A DNA stretch of 64,000 nucleotides from JAPLDB01 sp038230515 (GTDB lineage Bacteria; Bacteroidota; Bacteroidia; AKYH767-A; 2013-40CM-41-45), in NCBI GenBank assembly GCA_038230515.1, contig JBBRND010000004.1:124001-188000 (forward strand). Direction: 5' to 3'. The notes under the pieces are model-generated. The model was not told the DNA's origin. It made no database searches and was given only the letters and a program-made list of their open reading frames with translations. The translations under genes and the position numbers were made by a program. Each line of letters starts with the position of its first letter. Within the stretch, counting starts at the first letter, position 1. This document shows, piece after piece, positions 52,257 through 62,500 of this stretch.

Positions 52257-54953
52257 ATGAATCGTCTTGTTGGTGCCTCTGTGCTAACTCTCATTCTGCT
52301 CGCAATGCTTGCTACGGGAGTTTATTTTTATCAGCGCTACTCCATTATTCTCCTCGACCCCATGCGGGCAGTCCCGAATGACGCGGCTGTAATTGTTGAA
52401 GTAAAAAATCCTTCTGCATCTCTCCATAATTTTTTCTCAGGATCGTTCCGCAAAAACATGAGAGATGATAAATGGATGGAGGAGCAGGAAAAAAGATATT
52501 TACTGTTCGATTCATTGCTGAAACAGGATGGCGATGTTTCTGAAATATGGGAAGATCAATCGCTCGTGATTTCCACGCACCTGGTGAAAGCAGGCACTTT
52601 TGATTTTCTCTACCTCACCAATCTTCCACGTGGATGGACAGAACAAAAGCTGAAAAAATTTATTGAGCTGACATGGGGACTGAAGAATGAATTTTCGAAA
52701 CGGGAATATGAAAACGTAAACCTCTACGAGTCGCGCGTGAATGATTCAACCGACTTTACTTTTGCATCAGATAAAAGTGTAGCAATGTTCAGCTTCTCAT
52801 CCCTGCTCGTTGAGCAAGCCATCAGGCAGTTGAAACATGGAGATGGAATCGTCATCACGAAATCGTTCCGAAAAGTTATTCCTCCCGCTTCTGCCGGACC
52901 TTCCATTCAGATTTACGTGAACAACCAATCGTTTGGAGATATTGCCACTTCCATTTCTACTGACTTTGGAAATCAGTTTTTCAAAATGTCTTCTTTGTTT
53001 GCAAGATGGAGCGGATATAAATTAGAAGATGATTCGGAATTTCTTCTTCTGAAAGGAAGTACCACTACGTTTGACACTACAGATCATCTTTCCTTTTTAA
53101 GAAACCAGAAACCGCAGTTGATGAATGTGGCTGCTATTGCTCCTTCGCGTACAGCACTATTGTACGAATTCAGTTGTACAAATTTTCCTGAATATTATAG
53201 TCATCTCAAATCAAATTCAGGATTATCGCTCAATTCAGATGATCAGAAAAAAGTGCTGACTGATTTGCAGAAAAAATATACTGTTTCGTTTGAAAGCAGT
53301 TTCACTTCGTGGATCGGCAATGAAATGGCTTTGGTAATTACGGAGCCGGCAGGGAACTCGATTGATAACAATGTATATGGATGTGTGAGAGCAAAAGATA
53401 TTACGCAGGCAGTGAATCAACTCAACCTGCTGCGCGATGCGGTGACAAAACAATCAGGGATGAATTTACCTGAAGAAAAATACAGAAACTATTCTATCTC
53501 TTCCATCAGCGTGAAAGGAATTATTCCTCTTTTGTTCGGGCAAGTATTTTCGCGCCTGTCGAATTGCTACTACACTTCGTTAAATGGCTACCTTGTTTTT
53601 GCAAATCAATCTTCTTCTTTAAAATCATTCATTGATGAAAACATGGAAGCAAAAGTTTTATCGAAAGATGTTTTGTTTCACGATGCTGCCGATCATCTTG
53701 ATGGCTCATGCAATGCGATGCTGTTTGTAAATCCGGAGCGGTCAACGAATCTTTATCTTCCCTCTCAGGTAAATTCTTTTCTACCGACACTCTACAAATG
53801 CAGTGGCATTTATTCACAATGGACTTACAGCGGGGCATCCATCCAATCACAAATCCTTTTTGACTTTCATAAAAAAACAATGAAGGAACCTGTTCTGTTC
53901 TGGTCCACGCAGTTGGATACTGTTCTCTCCTCCATACCGGTTACAATAAATGATGAACAGGGACGTGCTTTTCTTTTTGTACAGGACGCAAAAAATAATT
54001 TTTACAAGATTGACGAATCGGGAAATATAGTGTGGAAGAAAAATCTTGAATCAAAAATCCGTTCTGAAATTTTCGCAGTTGATTTTTATCATGACGGCAG
54101 GCATCAGCTTTTATTCAATACTGAAAAGCAATTATTTCTTTTCGATCTTGAAGGGAATAACACCGGCAACTACCCGATAAGGCTTCCGGCATCAGCAACA
54201 AACGGTTGTTGCCTCTTGCCTTCTTCATCGGGCTTCAACATGTATGTGGCTTGCAGCAATCATTTCATTTATGCTTATGAGGCAGGCGGCAAGCCGGTGA
54301 TTGATTGGAATTACATTCATACAGAATCTTTGGTAAATAAACCAATTCAATCATTTTCCATTTTGCAAAACTCTTACCTGATTGTTTCTGAAGACAACGG
54401 AACAGTTTCCGTAACCGACAAAAAAGGAAATCAGAAAATTTCTTTCAAAGATAAATTCTATCAATCGGTAAACGGAAGGAGTTTTGTTTCCGAAGCTGAT
54501 TCATCAGGAAATGTAAAATGGATTACCACTGATAGTACAGGTGCTGTTATTCTATTTTCACTTGCAGGAGAAGTTTCAAAAAAAGAAACTGAATCATTCT
54601 CGCCAACTCATAAATTTGTTTATACAAAATATGCCGGTTCATCGGAAGGAGAACTGTTTTTTTCTGACAGCACAATGCTCGGCATTTTTACAGAAAGGGG
54701 GCAAAAAGAATGGACGAAACCCAACTCAACATTTATATCGTTGGTTTCATCGGTGCGACTTCCAGATGGCACCAATGGTTTCCTTGTGTCATCATCAGGC
54801 AATGATGTTTTCTTTCTCCTCAATTCAAAAGGAGAAACTGAAAAAGGATTTCCGCTGAAAGGAAGCATCAATCCGGTGATGACAGAAATGAATCGTGCAG
54901 TAATTATATGCGGAAACAAAGAAGGAATTGTGAATTGCTACAAGACGGAGTGA
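52257..54953 (+). CDS. DUF3352-like membrane-anchored protein with beta-propeller
   Basis: An 898-residue protein anchored by one N-terminal helix (VGASVLTLILLAMLATGVYFY), with the rest outside. Residues about 35-540 resemble DUF3352-type proteins (DPMRAVPNDAAVIVEVKNPSASLHNFF, SVAMFSFSSLLVEQAIRQL). From about residue 555 a PQQ-like/WD-type propeller follows (TINDEQGRAFLFVQDAKNNFYKIDESGNIVWKKNLESKI, later GTVSVTDKKGNQKISF, and VIICGNKEGIVNCYKTE at the end). Function unknown; such proteins are conserved in Bacteroidetes. It starts 88 bp after rnhB and may be co-transcribed. Confidence 0.75.
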   Translation: MNRLVGASVLTLILLAMLATGVYFYQRYSIILLDPMRAVPNDAAVIVEVKNPSASLHNFFSGSFRKNMRDDKWMEEQEKRYLLFDSLLKQDGDVSEIWEDQSLVISTHLVKAGTFDFLYLTNLPRGWTEQKLKKFIELTWGLKNEFSKREYENVNLYESRVNDSTDFTFASDKSVAMFSFSSLLVEQAIRQLKHGDGIVITKSFRKVIPPASAGPSIQIYVNNQSFGDIATSISTDFGNQFFKMSSLFARWSGYKLEDDSEFLLLKGSTTTFDTTDHLSFLRNQKPQLMNVAAIAPSRTALLYEFSCTNFPEYYSHLKSNSGLSLNSDDQKKVLTDLQKKYTVSFESSFTSWIGNEMALVITEPAGNSIDNNVYGCVRAKDITQAVNQLNLLRDAVTKQSGMNLPEEKYRNYSISSISVKGIIPLLFGQVFSRLSNCYYTSLNGYLVFANQSSSLKSFIDENMEAKVLSKDVLFHDAADHLDGSCNAMLFVNPERSTNLYLPSQVNSFLPTLYKCSGIYSQWTYSGASIQSQILFDFHKKTMKEPVLFWSTQLDTVLSSIPVTINDEQGRAFLFVQDAKNNFYKIDESGNIVWKKNLESKIRSEIFAVDFYHDGRHQLLFNTEKQLFLFDLEGNNTGNYPIRLPASATNGCCLLPSSSGFNMYVACSNHFIYAYEAGGKPVIDWNYIHTESLVNKPIQSFSILQNSYLIVSEDNGTVSVTDKKGNQKISFKDKFYQSVNGRSFVSEADSSGNVKWITTDSTGAVILFSLAGEVSKKETESFSPTHKFVYTKYAGSSEGELFFSDSTMLGIFTERGQKEWTKPNSTFISLVSSVRLPDGTNGFLVSSSGNDVFFLLNSKGETEKGFPLKGSINPVMTEMNRAVIICGNKEGIVNCYKTE

Positions 54954-55067
54954 ACAGCTAAATATGGAATTTCTTATTCCCGATTTTGAATTTACAACCA
55001 AAAAGAATTCCAACATTTCATCGTTACAACATTCCATAAGTGCAAACTTTATATTCTATTCTTCCTT

Positions 55068-55075
55068 TATATTTG
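55068..55075 (+). promoter_or_regulatory. possible promoter -7 box of the OmpA-family gene
   Basis: TATATTTG followed by CAGTG, 58 bases before the ATG. The -33 element is not clear. Confidence 0.4.
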
Positions 55076-55133
55076 CAGTGAAATAAAGTCAAAAACACAG
55101 GTCATACATTTATTCTTACTATAAACCACCACT

Positions 55134-57452
55134 ATGAAAAAACTCTACATCATTCTCTTTTTCGTTCTGATGATTACATCAGCCCGCTCGCAGGAAATGC
55201 TTGGTATTGCAAACAGTAATTATGCCGGCACAAACGGACTAAGTTTAAATCCAAGTTCAATGGTTGATTCCCGATTGGAAACTGATGTAAACCTGTTGAC
55301 AATTGGCGTGAGTGCAGACAATGACTACCTTTTTATTCCAAAAGACAGTTTAAAATTTTTCGGTTTCAAACGCATTGTGGACCTATCTGGCAATCGCGGA
55401 TATCTCGATAAATTTAGTTTCGGCAGCACCAACAAAGAGTATAGCGCAACAGAGTATGCAACAGTAAGAGGTCCGTCTGCAATTTTTCACGTTAAAAAAC
55501 ACTGGATCGGGCTTGTATCACAGATGCGTGCCGGAACTTCAATCAGTGGTGTTGGAGCTCCTATTGCAAAGTTTGCTTACGAAAAAGATGGCCTGAAATA
55601 TCATCCGCTCCAAGAAGCCACTTTTACGGATCCAGCATTCGATATTGCTGCCATGGTATGGAGCGAAATCGGCTTGAGTTACGGGCATGAGATTTATAAT
55701 AAAGACCAACATTATTTGAAAGGTGCATTTACTGTGAAGCGTTTGTTTGGATACGGTTCGGCATTTGTGAAGAACAGGGGAATGATTTACAACGTAACAA
55801 GTGATTCTCTTTTTACAATTACTAAAGCAGACGTCCAATATGGTCACTCATTTGACAATGACGTTAAGAACACTCATTATAAAGACTTGGTGAATGGAAC
55901 AGGATGGGGATTCGATTTCGGACTAGCGTACGAGTACCGTCCAAAATATGAGGAAACAAGATATGAAATAGATGGGGCGAAAATAGAAGACCCATTGCAA
56001 AATCATTACAAGTTGCGGGTGGGTTTAAGCGTTTACGACATTGGCAAAATAACTTTCAAGCAGGACGCAGGATTGTTTGATCTTAGTCAATCTACCGGCT
56101 CTTTTTGGACTAAATACGATACCATTAATTTTAGTAGCATCAATGACTTTGATAAACGGGTGAGCGCATACTCATTTAATGGAGATTCGACTGCCTCGCA
56201 CAAAGCAGACCAATATTCTGTGGGACTGCCTCATGCTTTAAGTATGCAGGTTGATTACAACATTTGGAAAGGAGCGTATGCAAACCTTACGTGGATACAA
56301 AGAATAAAGAATGACAATGTTTCACTCGTTGCAGCTAATTTAATTTCCATTACTCCGCGTTACGAATGGGATTGGCTTGAAGTAGCAGTTCCACTCTCCA
56401 TGTATCAATATTCTGCTTTCCGCGCGGGGCTTGCGTTCCGGCTTGGAAGTTTGATCATTGGTTCTGATAAATTCGGAAGCTTGCTCGGCTTGAGCGATCT
56501 CGGAGGAATGGATGTGTATCTCGGTTTGAAATTCTCACTCCCCCGCAAGCGCATTAAAGACAGCGATGGTGATGGCGTTTCTGACAAGAGAGATAAATGC
56601 AAAATGGATCGTGGCACATGGGCTACGCTTGGTTGTCCTGATCGTGATGGAGATGGTATTCTTGATAAAGAAGATGCATGTCCTGATGTAAAAGGCATTG
56701 CTAAGTTCCAGGGTTGTCCTGATACAGATGGTGATGGCATACAAGATAAGGATGACGATTGTCCATTGGTGGCAGGTTTGCCGCAGTTCAAAGGTTGTCC
56801 GGATACAGATGGTGACGGCATTCCTGATCCACAGGATTCATGCCCAACTGTTGCAGGTATTCCAGAGTTTGATGGTTGCCCTGATACAGATGGCGATCAC
56901 ATTCCAGACAAGAACGACTCCTGCCCTACCGAAAAAGGGTTGCTGCAATTCAACGGTTGTCCTGATACAGACGGTGATGGTTTGATTGATAAAATAGACT
57001 CTTGTCCGCAGGTTCCGGGACCTGCATCCAATCACGGTTGTCCTGTAGTAGAAAAAGTAGAGCCGAAGAAGGAACCTACTAAAGTTGAACTCACTAAAGA
57101 AGAAGAGGATGTGATCAACAAAGTATTTAAGAATCTTGAATTCGAAACCGGCAAGGCAGTCATACGCGATGCATCGTTTGCTTCTCTCAATGAGCTCAGT
57201 GTGTTAATGAAGAAGAAACCGAAATTCAAATTGTTGATTGACGGTCATACAGACAATGTTGGCAAGGCACCTTACAACATGAAGCTTTCTCAAAACCGTG
57301 CTGATGCGGTAAAGAAATATTTAGTTGAAAAAGGAATTGATCCTTCAAGAATAACTGCCAAGGGTTATGGTATGACGAAACCGGTTGCTTCAAACAAAAC
57401 TCCTGAAGGTCGCCAGAAAAACCGCAGGGTTGAGTTTACAATTGTTGAATAA
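55134..57452 (+). CDS. OmpA-family outer-membrane protein with thrombospondin type-3 repeats
   Basis: A 772-residue protein with signal peptide KKLYIILFFVLMITSARSQ. Residues about 20-470 form a large barrel-like domain of the kind annotated DUF5723. Then six or seven calcium-binding thrombospondin type-3 repeats (about 475-640, DSDGDGVSDKRDKC and then repeated CPDTDGDGI.D..D.CP) make a stiff stalk. The C-terminal OmpA domain (about 665-772) has FETGKAVIRDASFASLNEL, LLIDGHTDNVG and NRADAVKKYLVEKGID, which bind peptidoglycan. It likely tethers the outer membrane to the wall. The stalk is also a DNA tandem repeat. Confidence 0.9.
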   Translation: MKKLYIILFFVLMITSARSQEMLGIANSNYAGTNGLSLNPSSMVDSRLETDVNLLTIGVSADNDYLFIPKDSLKFFGFKRIVDLSGNRGYLDKFSFGSTNKEYSATEYATVRGPSAIFHVKKHWIGLVSQMRAGTSISGVGAPIAKFAYEKDGLKYHPLQEATFTDPAFDIAAMVWSEIGLSYGHEIYNKDQHYLKGAFTVKRLFGYGSAFVKNRGMIYNVTSDSLFTITKADVQYGHSFDNDVKNTHYKDLVNGTGWGFDFGLAYEYRPKYEETRYEIDGAKIEDPLQNHYKLRVGLSVYDIGKITFKQDAGLFDLSQSTGSFWTKYDTINFSSINDFDKRVSAYSFNGDSTASHKADQYSVGLPHALSMQVDYNIWKGAYANLTWIQRIKNDNVSLVAANLISITPRYEWDWLEVAVPLSMYQYSAFRAGLAFRLGSLIIGSDKFGSLLGLSDLGGMDVYLGLKFSLPRKRIKDSDGDGVSDKRDKCKMDRGTWATLGCPDRDGDGILDKEDACPDVKGIAKFQGCPDTDGDGIQDKDDDCPLVAGLPQFKGCPDTDGDGIPDPQDSCPTVAGIPEFDGCPDTDGDHIPDKNDSCPTEKGLLQFNGCPDTDGDGLIDKIDSCPQVPGPASNHGCPVVEKVEPKKEPTKVELTKEEEDVINKVFKNLEFETGKAVIRDASFASLNELSVLMKKKPKFKLLIDGHTDNVGKAPYNMKLSQNRADAVKKYLVEKGIDPSRITAKGYGMTKPVASNKTPEGRQKNRRVEFTIVE

Positions 57453-57484
57453 TTAATCCTCCAACAGGAGGGAATAAATTAATG

Positions 57485-57514
57485 ACAAGGGCTGCTTTGA
57501 TTGGCAGCCCTTGT
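57485..57514 (+). terminator. terminator after the OmpA-family gene
   Basis: ACAAGGGCTGC / GCAGCCCTTGT, perfect 11-bp arms with an 8-base loop, then TAATTTG. Few T follow, but the stem is very strong. Confidence 0.8.
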
Positions 57515-57611
57515 TAATTTGAAAGGCATGTTTGTTTGAAATTAATATTTTTGCAGAACTTTTATTTTGGTTGTTTAATTACCAGTTACATACTGCTTAC
57601 CGCCTCCTGAA

Positions 57612-58901
57612 ATGAGTGCCTTAACCATTGTCATCATCACTCTCATTGCTTCTGCGCTTGCATCCGGCACTGAGATTGCTTTTCTCTCAGCAAACAAATT
57701 CCGAATTGAACTTGACCGCAAGCAGGGCGCCTTTCCTGCGCGCATTATCTGGAATTTTGTAAAGAATCCCTCGCACTTTATTGCCACCATGTTATTGGCG
57801 AATAATGTGGCGCTGGTTATTTACGGAATTGCCATGAGCGAAGAAATTCTCACTCCTGAACGTTTGCAGAATTATCTTCCTGCTGCCATGCATACACAAG
57901 CGTGGACGCTGGTTGTGCAAACGTTTTTCTCAACGTTGTTGATTTTAGTTGCTGCGGAATTTATTCCTAAAGTTCTTTTCCGTATTGACCCCAATCGCAT
58001 TCTCAATTTTCTCGCACTCCCAATTCAACTCATCTATTATTTTCTCTATCCCGTAGTGATTTTCATTCTGGGCATTTCAAAATTTGTATTGAAGAAAATT
58101 GTGCGCGTGGAATTTGCTGAGGAGAAACCCGTGTTCGGAAGAGTAGATCTTGACTTTTACATCCGCGACCTCAGCACCAAGAATAATCAGGAAGAAGAAA
58201 TGAATGCCGGCATACAAATGTTTCAGAATGCGCTTGACTTCACTCAGGTTCGTGTGCGCGAGTGCATGGTTCCGCGCAAAGAAATTGTTGCTATACAGGT
58301 AGAGGAGCCGATTGAAAACCTCCTGAAACTTTTTACGGAAACAAAACATTCACGCATACTCGTGTATCGCGAATCCATTGACAATATTACCGGCTTTGTA
58401 CACAGCAGCGAAATGTTCAAGCAGCCGGCAGACATTACAAGCACTCTTTTACCTATTGCTATCGTGCCCGAAGTAATGGCCGCAAATGAACTGCTGCAGC
58501 TTTTCATTGATCAACATCGTACTATTGCAGTAGTCGTTGACGAGTTTGGCGGCACGGCAGGAGTGGTTACGATGGAAGATGTGATGGAAGAAATTTTCGG
58601 AGAGATGCAGGATGAGCATGATGTTACTGAAACCACTGAAAAGAAAATAAGCAATACGGAATTTATTTTCAGCGGACGACTGAAAATCGATTCGCTCAAT
58701 AAAAAATACGAACTCCGTATTCCAAAAGGCGAAGGAGAAGGATATGAAACCCTCGCAGGGTTTATCTTTCATCATCATGAAAACATTCCTCTGGCCAATG
58801 AGGAAATAATTATCTCTCCTTTTATATTTACTATCATGTATGTAAAAGACAACAGGATTGAACTGGTGCGCATGAAGGTGGAAAGAGAGAAAGCTAATTA
58901 G
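57612..58901 (+). CDS. CNNM/CorC-type membrane protein (hemolysin family)
   Basis: A 429-residue protein. An N-terminal DUF21/CNNM membrane domain with about four helices (SALTIVIITLIASALASGTEIAFLSANKFRIEL, then HFIATMLLANNVALVIYGIAM) is followed by a CBS pair (about 205-330, VRECMVPRKEIVAIQ and TIAVVVDEFGGTAGVVTMEDVMEEIFGE). A C-terminal CorC/HlyC transporter-associated domain lies about 340-425. Homologues move or control Mg or Co; some in this phylum are GldE. No other gld gene is near, so the general name is used. Confidence 0.92.
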   Translation: MSALTIVIITLIASALASGTEIAFLSANKFRIELDRKQGAFPARIIWNFVKNPSHFIATMLLANNVALVIYGIAMSEEILTPERLQNYLPAAMHTQAWTLVVQTFFSTLLILVAAEFIPKVLFRIDPNRILNFLALPIQLIYYFLYPVVIFILGISKFVLKKIVRVEFAEEKPVFGRVDLDFYIRDLSTKNNQEEEMNAGIQMFQNALDFTQVRVRECMVPRKEIVAIQVEEPIENLLKLFTETKHSRILVYRESIDNITGFVHSSEMFKQPADITSTLLPIAIVPEVMAANELLQLFIDQHRTIAVVVDEFGGTAGVVTMEDVMEEIFGEMQDEHDVTETTEKKISNTEFIFSGRLKIDSLNKKYELRIPKGEGEGYETLAGFIFHHHENIPLANEEIIISPFIFTIMYVKDNRIELVRMKVEREKAN

Positions 58902-58970
58902 AAAAGATCCGTACTTCATTTTTCAAAAACCCGAGCATACGAAAAATGAAATTCTAATTAAAAGATAAAT

Positions 58971-59594
58971 ATGCCTTCAAAAGACAAACGCATAGACACT
59001 TACATAACAAAAGCGCTGCCCTTCGCGCAGCCCGTCCTGAAAAAGCTGCGCGAACTGGTTCATAAAGCATGTCCTGAAGTAACCGAGACAATTAAATGGG
59101 GAATGCCGAGCTTTGAATACAAAGGACCGATGTTCGGGTTTGCGGCCTTCAAGCAACACTGCGTGGCCATGTTCTGGAAATCAAACCTGCTCAATGATCC
59201 GAACGGGGATCTGAAAGAGCGTGCCAACAAAGGTGGAGAAGCAATGGGTAATATGGGTCGCATGACTTCGTTAAAAGATTTACCTCCCGACAAAGCAATT
59301 ATTGATTTCGTAAAGCAACACATGAAGCTAAATAACGAAGGAATTAAGATTGAAAAAAAAACAAAGCCCAAAAAGGAACTTCTTGTACCAGAAGAATTAA
59401 CCGAAGCTATCAGCAAAAATAAAAAGGCAAAAGAAACTTTTGAAAATTTTTCACCTTCTAATAAGAGGGAATATGTAGATTGGATTTCTGAAGCTAAAAC
59501 TCCAGCTACAAAAAATAAAAGATTGGAAGAAGCTGTTCAATGGATGAGCGAAGGAAAGCCAAGGTTGTGGAAGTATCTGAAAGAATATAAATAG
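58971..59594 (+). CDS. DUF1801 / YdeI-type protein
   Basis: A 207-residue protein. The N-terminal DUF1801 domain (IDTYITKALPFAQPVLKKLRELVHKACPEVTETIKWGMPSFEYKGPMFGFAAFKQHCVAMFW) is followed by a YdeI/OmpD-associated C-terminal part (VPEELTEAISKNKKAKETFENFSPSNKREYVDWISEAKTPATKNKRLEEAVQWMSEGK). The function is poorly known. It lies 69 bp after the CNNM gene on the same strand and converges with metH at 5 bp. Confidence 0.88.
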   Translation: MPSKDKRIDTYITKALPFAQPVLKKLRELVHKACPEVTETIKWGMPSFEYKGPMFGFAAFKQHCVAMFWKSNLLNDPNGDLKERANKGGEAMGNMGRMTSLKDLPPDKAIIDFVKQHMKLNNEGIKIEKKTKPKKELLVPEELTEAISKNKKAKETFENFSPSNKREYVDWISEAKTPATKNKRLEEAVQWMSEGKPRLWKYLKEYK

Positions 59595-59599
59595 CAATA

Positions 59600-62500
59600 T
59601 TAATAAGCAAGGACGCTTCCTAACCACCTTTCTACTTCTTCCACTTTCATGTTTTTTCTTTTTGCATAATCTTCCACCTGGTCCTTTTCTAATTTGCCAA
59701 CTGAGAAATAATTTGCATCAGGATGTGCAAAGTATAAACCGCTGACCGCAGCAGTAGGATACATGGCGAGACTTTCGGTAAGCGTGATGCCGGTGTTTTT
59801 TTCTACATCCAATAATTTCCACAACGTGGTTTTCTCCGTGTGATCGGGTTGCGCAGGATAACCCGGAGCAGGGCGAATCCCCTGGTATTTTTCTTTGATG
59901 ACTTCTTCATTGGAAAGATTTTCGTCCTTGGCATAACCCCAGATTTCAGTGCGTACTTTTTTGTGCATCAGTTCTGCAAAGGCTTCGGCTAATCTATCTG
60001 CTAATGCTTTCAGCATGATAGAAGAATAATCGTCATGATCCTTTTCAAATTTTTCAATCCATTTTTCAATTCCGAAACCTGTGCTCAAAGCAAATGCTCC
60101 AACGAAATCATTTTCCGATTTTAAAAAATCAGCGAGTGCTGTATTTTTATGTCCATCAGGTTTTTGAGTTTGCTGCCTAATAGAATGAAAAGACGCAATC
60201 TTATTTTTAGCAGTCTCATCATAAACTTCAATATCATCTTTCAAAGAATTGGCAGGAAAAATTCCAATCACTGCTTTTGCAGTCAGCCACTTTTCTTTGA
60301 TGATGCGTTGCAACATTGCCTGCGCCTCATCAAATAATTTCTGAGCTTCCTTTCCTCTAATAGGGTCCTTTAGAATTTTTGGATAGCTGCCTTTCATTTC
60401 CCATGAAATGAAAAAAGGAGTCCAGTCAATGTATTCGGCTATCTCTTTTAAATCATAATCTTCAAAAACTTTTGTTCCGAGAAATTCCGGTTTGGAAACA
60501 ACAGTAGCGTTCAATTCAAATTTATTCTCTCTTGCTTTCCCTATCGTGATGTAATTAGATTTTGCACGGTCTGCTTTATGGTATCCGCGTGTTCGTTCAT
60601 TTTCTTCACGCACTTCCTTAATATAATTTTCTCTCAAATCCTTTGAAAGTAAATTACTCACAACAGGTACGCTTCGCGAAGCATCGTTTACGTGCACTAC
60701 AGGATGCGCATAATGAGGTTCAATCTTTACAGCAGTGTGAACTTTACTCGTAGTTGCTCCACCAATCAATAATGGAATGGTAAAACCTTCGCGTGTCATT
60801 TCTTTTGCAACGTGAACCATTTCATCGAGAGATGGAGTAATCAATCCACTCAAACCAATAATATCAACCTGCTCTTCCTTTGCTTTGGCAAGAATCTTTT
60901 CAGCAGAGACCATCACCCCCAAATCAACAATATCATATCCATTGCAAGCCATCACAACTCCGACAATATTTTTTCCGATGTCGTGTACATCACCTTTCAC
61001 TGTTGCCAATAAGACTTTTCCGTTTTTAGACCCAACCACTTTATCTTTTTCTAAATACGGTTCTAAATACGCAACAGCCTTTTTCATCACGCGTGCACTC
61101 TTTACCACTTGCGGCAGAAACATTTTTCCTGCACCGAATAAATCACCGACCACATTCATTCCGACCATCAGCGGTCCTTCAATAATGTGAAGCGGTTTTT
61201 CATATTTGTTTCGCGCCTCTTCAATATCCACTTCGATGTAATCGGTGATACCTTTTACAAGGGAGTGAGAAATACGTTCTTCAACAGTTCCTTTTCTCCA
61301 CTCCTCATCCTTCACATCTTTTTCTTTTCCCGCACCTCTAACTTTTTCGGCATGATTAATTAATCGTTCGGTTGCGTCATCTCTTCTATCCAACAAAACA
61401 TCTTCAACCAGCTCCAGTAATTCTTTTTCAATTTCATCATATACGATTAATTGTCCTGGGTTTACAATGCCCATATCCATTCCATGTTTTACAGCATGAT
61501 ATAAAAACGCTGCATGAATAGCTTCGCGTACATGGTCGTTGCCGCGAAACGAAAAAGAAACATTGCTTATACCACCCGAAACTTTTGCAAAAGGAAGATT
61601 TTCTTTAATCCATTTTGTTGCAAGAAAAAAATCCAAAGCATTTTTACGATGCTCATCCATTCCTGTTGCAACAGGAAAAATATTTGGGTCGAAAATAATA
61701 TCCTGCGGTGCGAAGTGAACTTGATTGACAAGAATATCATAAGCACGTTTGCAGATTTCTATTCTGCGTCCTAACGAATCTGCTTGCCCTTGTTCATCAA
61801 ACGCCATTACTATAACCGCAGCACCATACTTCTTTACAATCTTAGCCTGACGGATGAATTCTTCTTCGCCACCTTTCATTGAAATGGAATTTACAATTGA
61901 TTTCCCCTGTGTGCATTTCAGTCCCGCTTCAATTGCTTCAAACTTTGAAGAGTCAATCATTATGGGAACTTTTGAAATGTCGGGCTCGCTTGCAATAAGG
62001 TTTAAATATTTTGTCATTGCATAATTTGCATCCAACATTCCTTCGTCCATGTTAATGTCAATGGCCTGCGCACCGCCTTCCACCTGGTCGCGGGCAACAC
62101 TTAATGCTTCATCGTATTTATCTTCTTTAATTAAGCGAAGAAATTTTTTAGAACCGGTAACATTTGTCCGCTCACCCACATTCATAAAATTTGAATCAGG
62201 ACGATACGTCACTGCTTCCAATCCACTCAATCGCAAATATTTTTCTATTGTCGGAATTTTTCTTGGCTGAGTTTTGCGAGCGTGTTCTGCAATGTGTTTG
62301 ATATGTTCAGGAGTTGTGCCGCAACATCCGCCAACAATATTGATGAAACCACATTGTAAAAAATCATCAATTTGCACACACATTTGCGCAGGTGTTTCAT
62401 CATACTCACCAAACTGATTTGGCAAACCTGCATTGGGATAACACGAAACAAAGAAAGGTGCTTTCTCACTCAACTCTTCCAGATAAGGACGCATATCTTT

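Noticed and set aside
56570..57040. DNA tandem repeat as a novel element
   Set aside because: It is the coding region of thrombospondin type-3 repeats in the OmpA-family protein, a known architecture.
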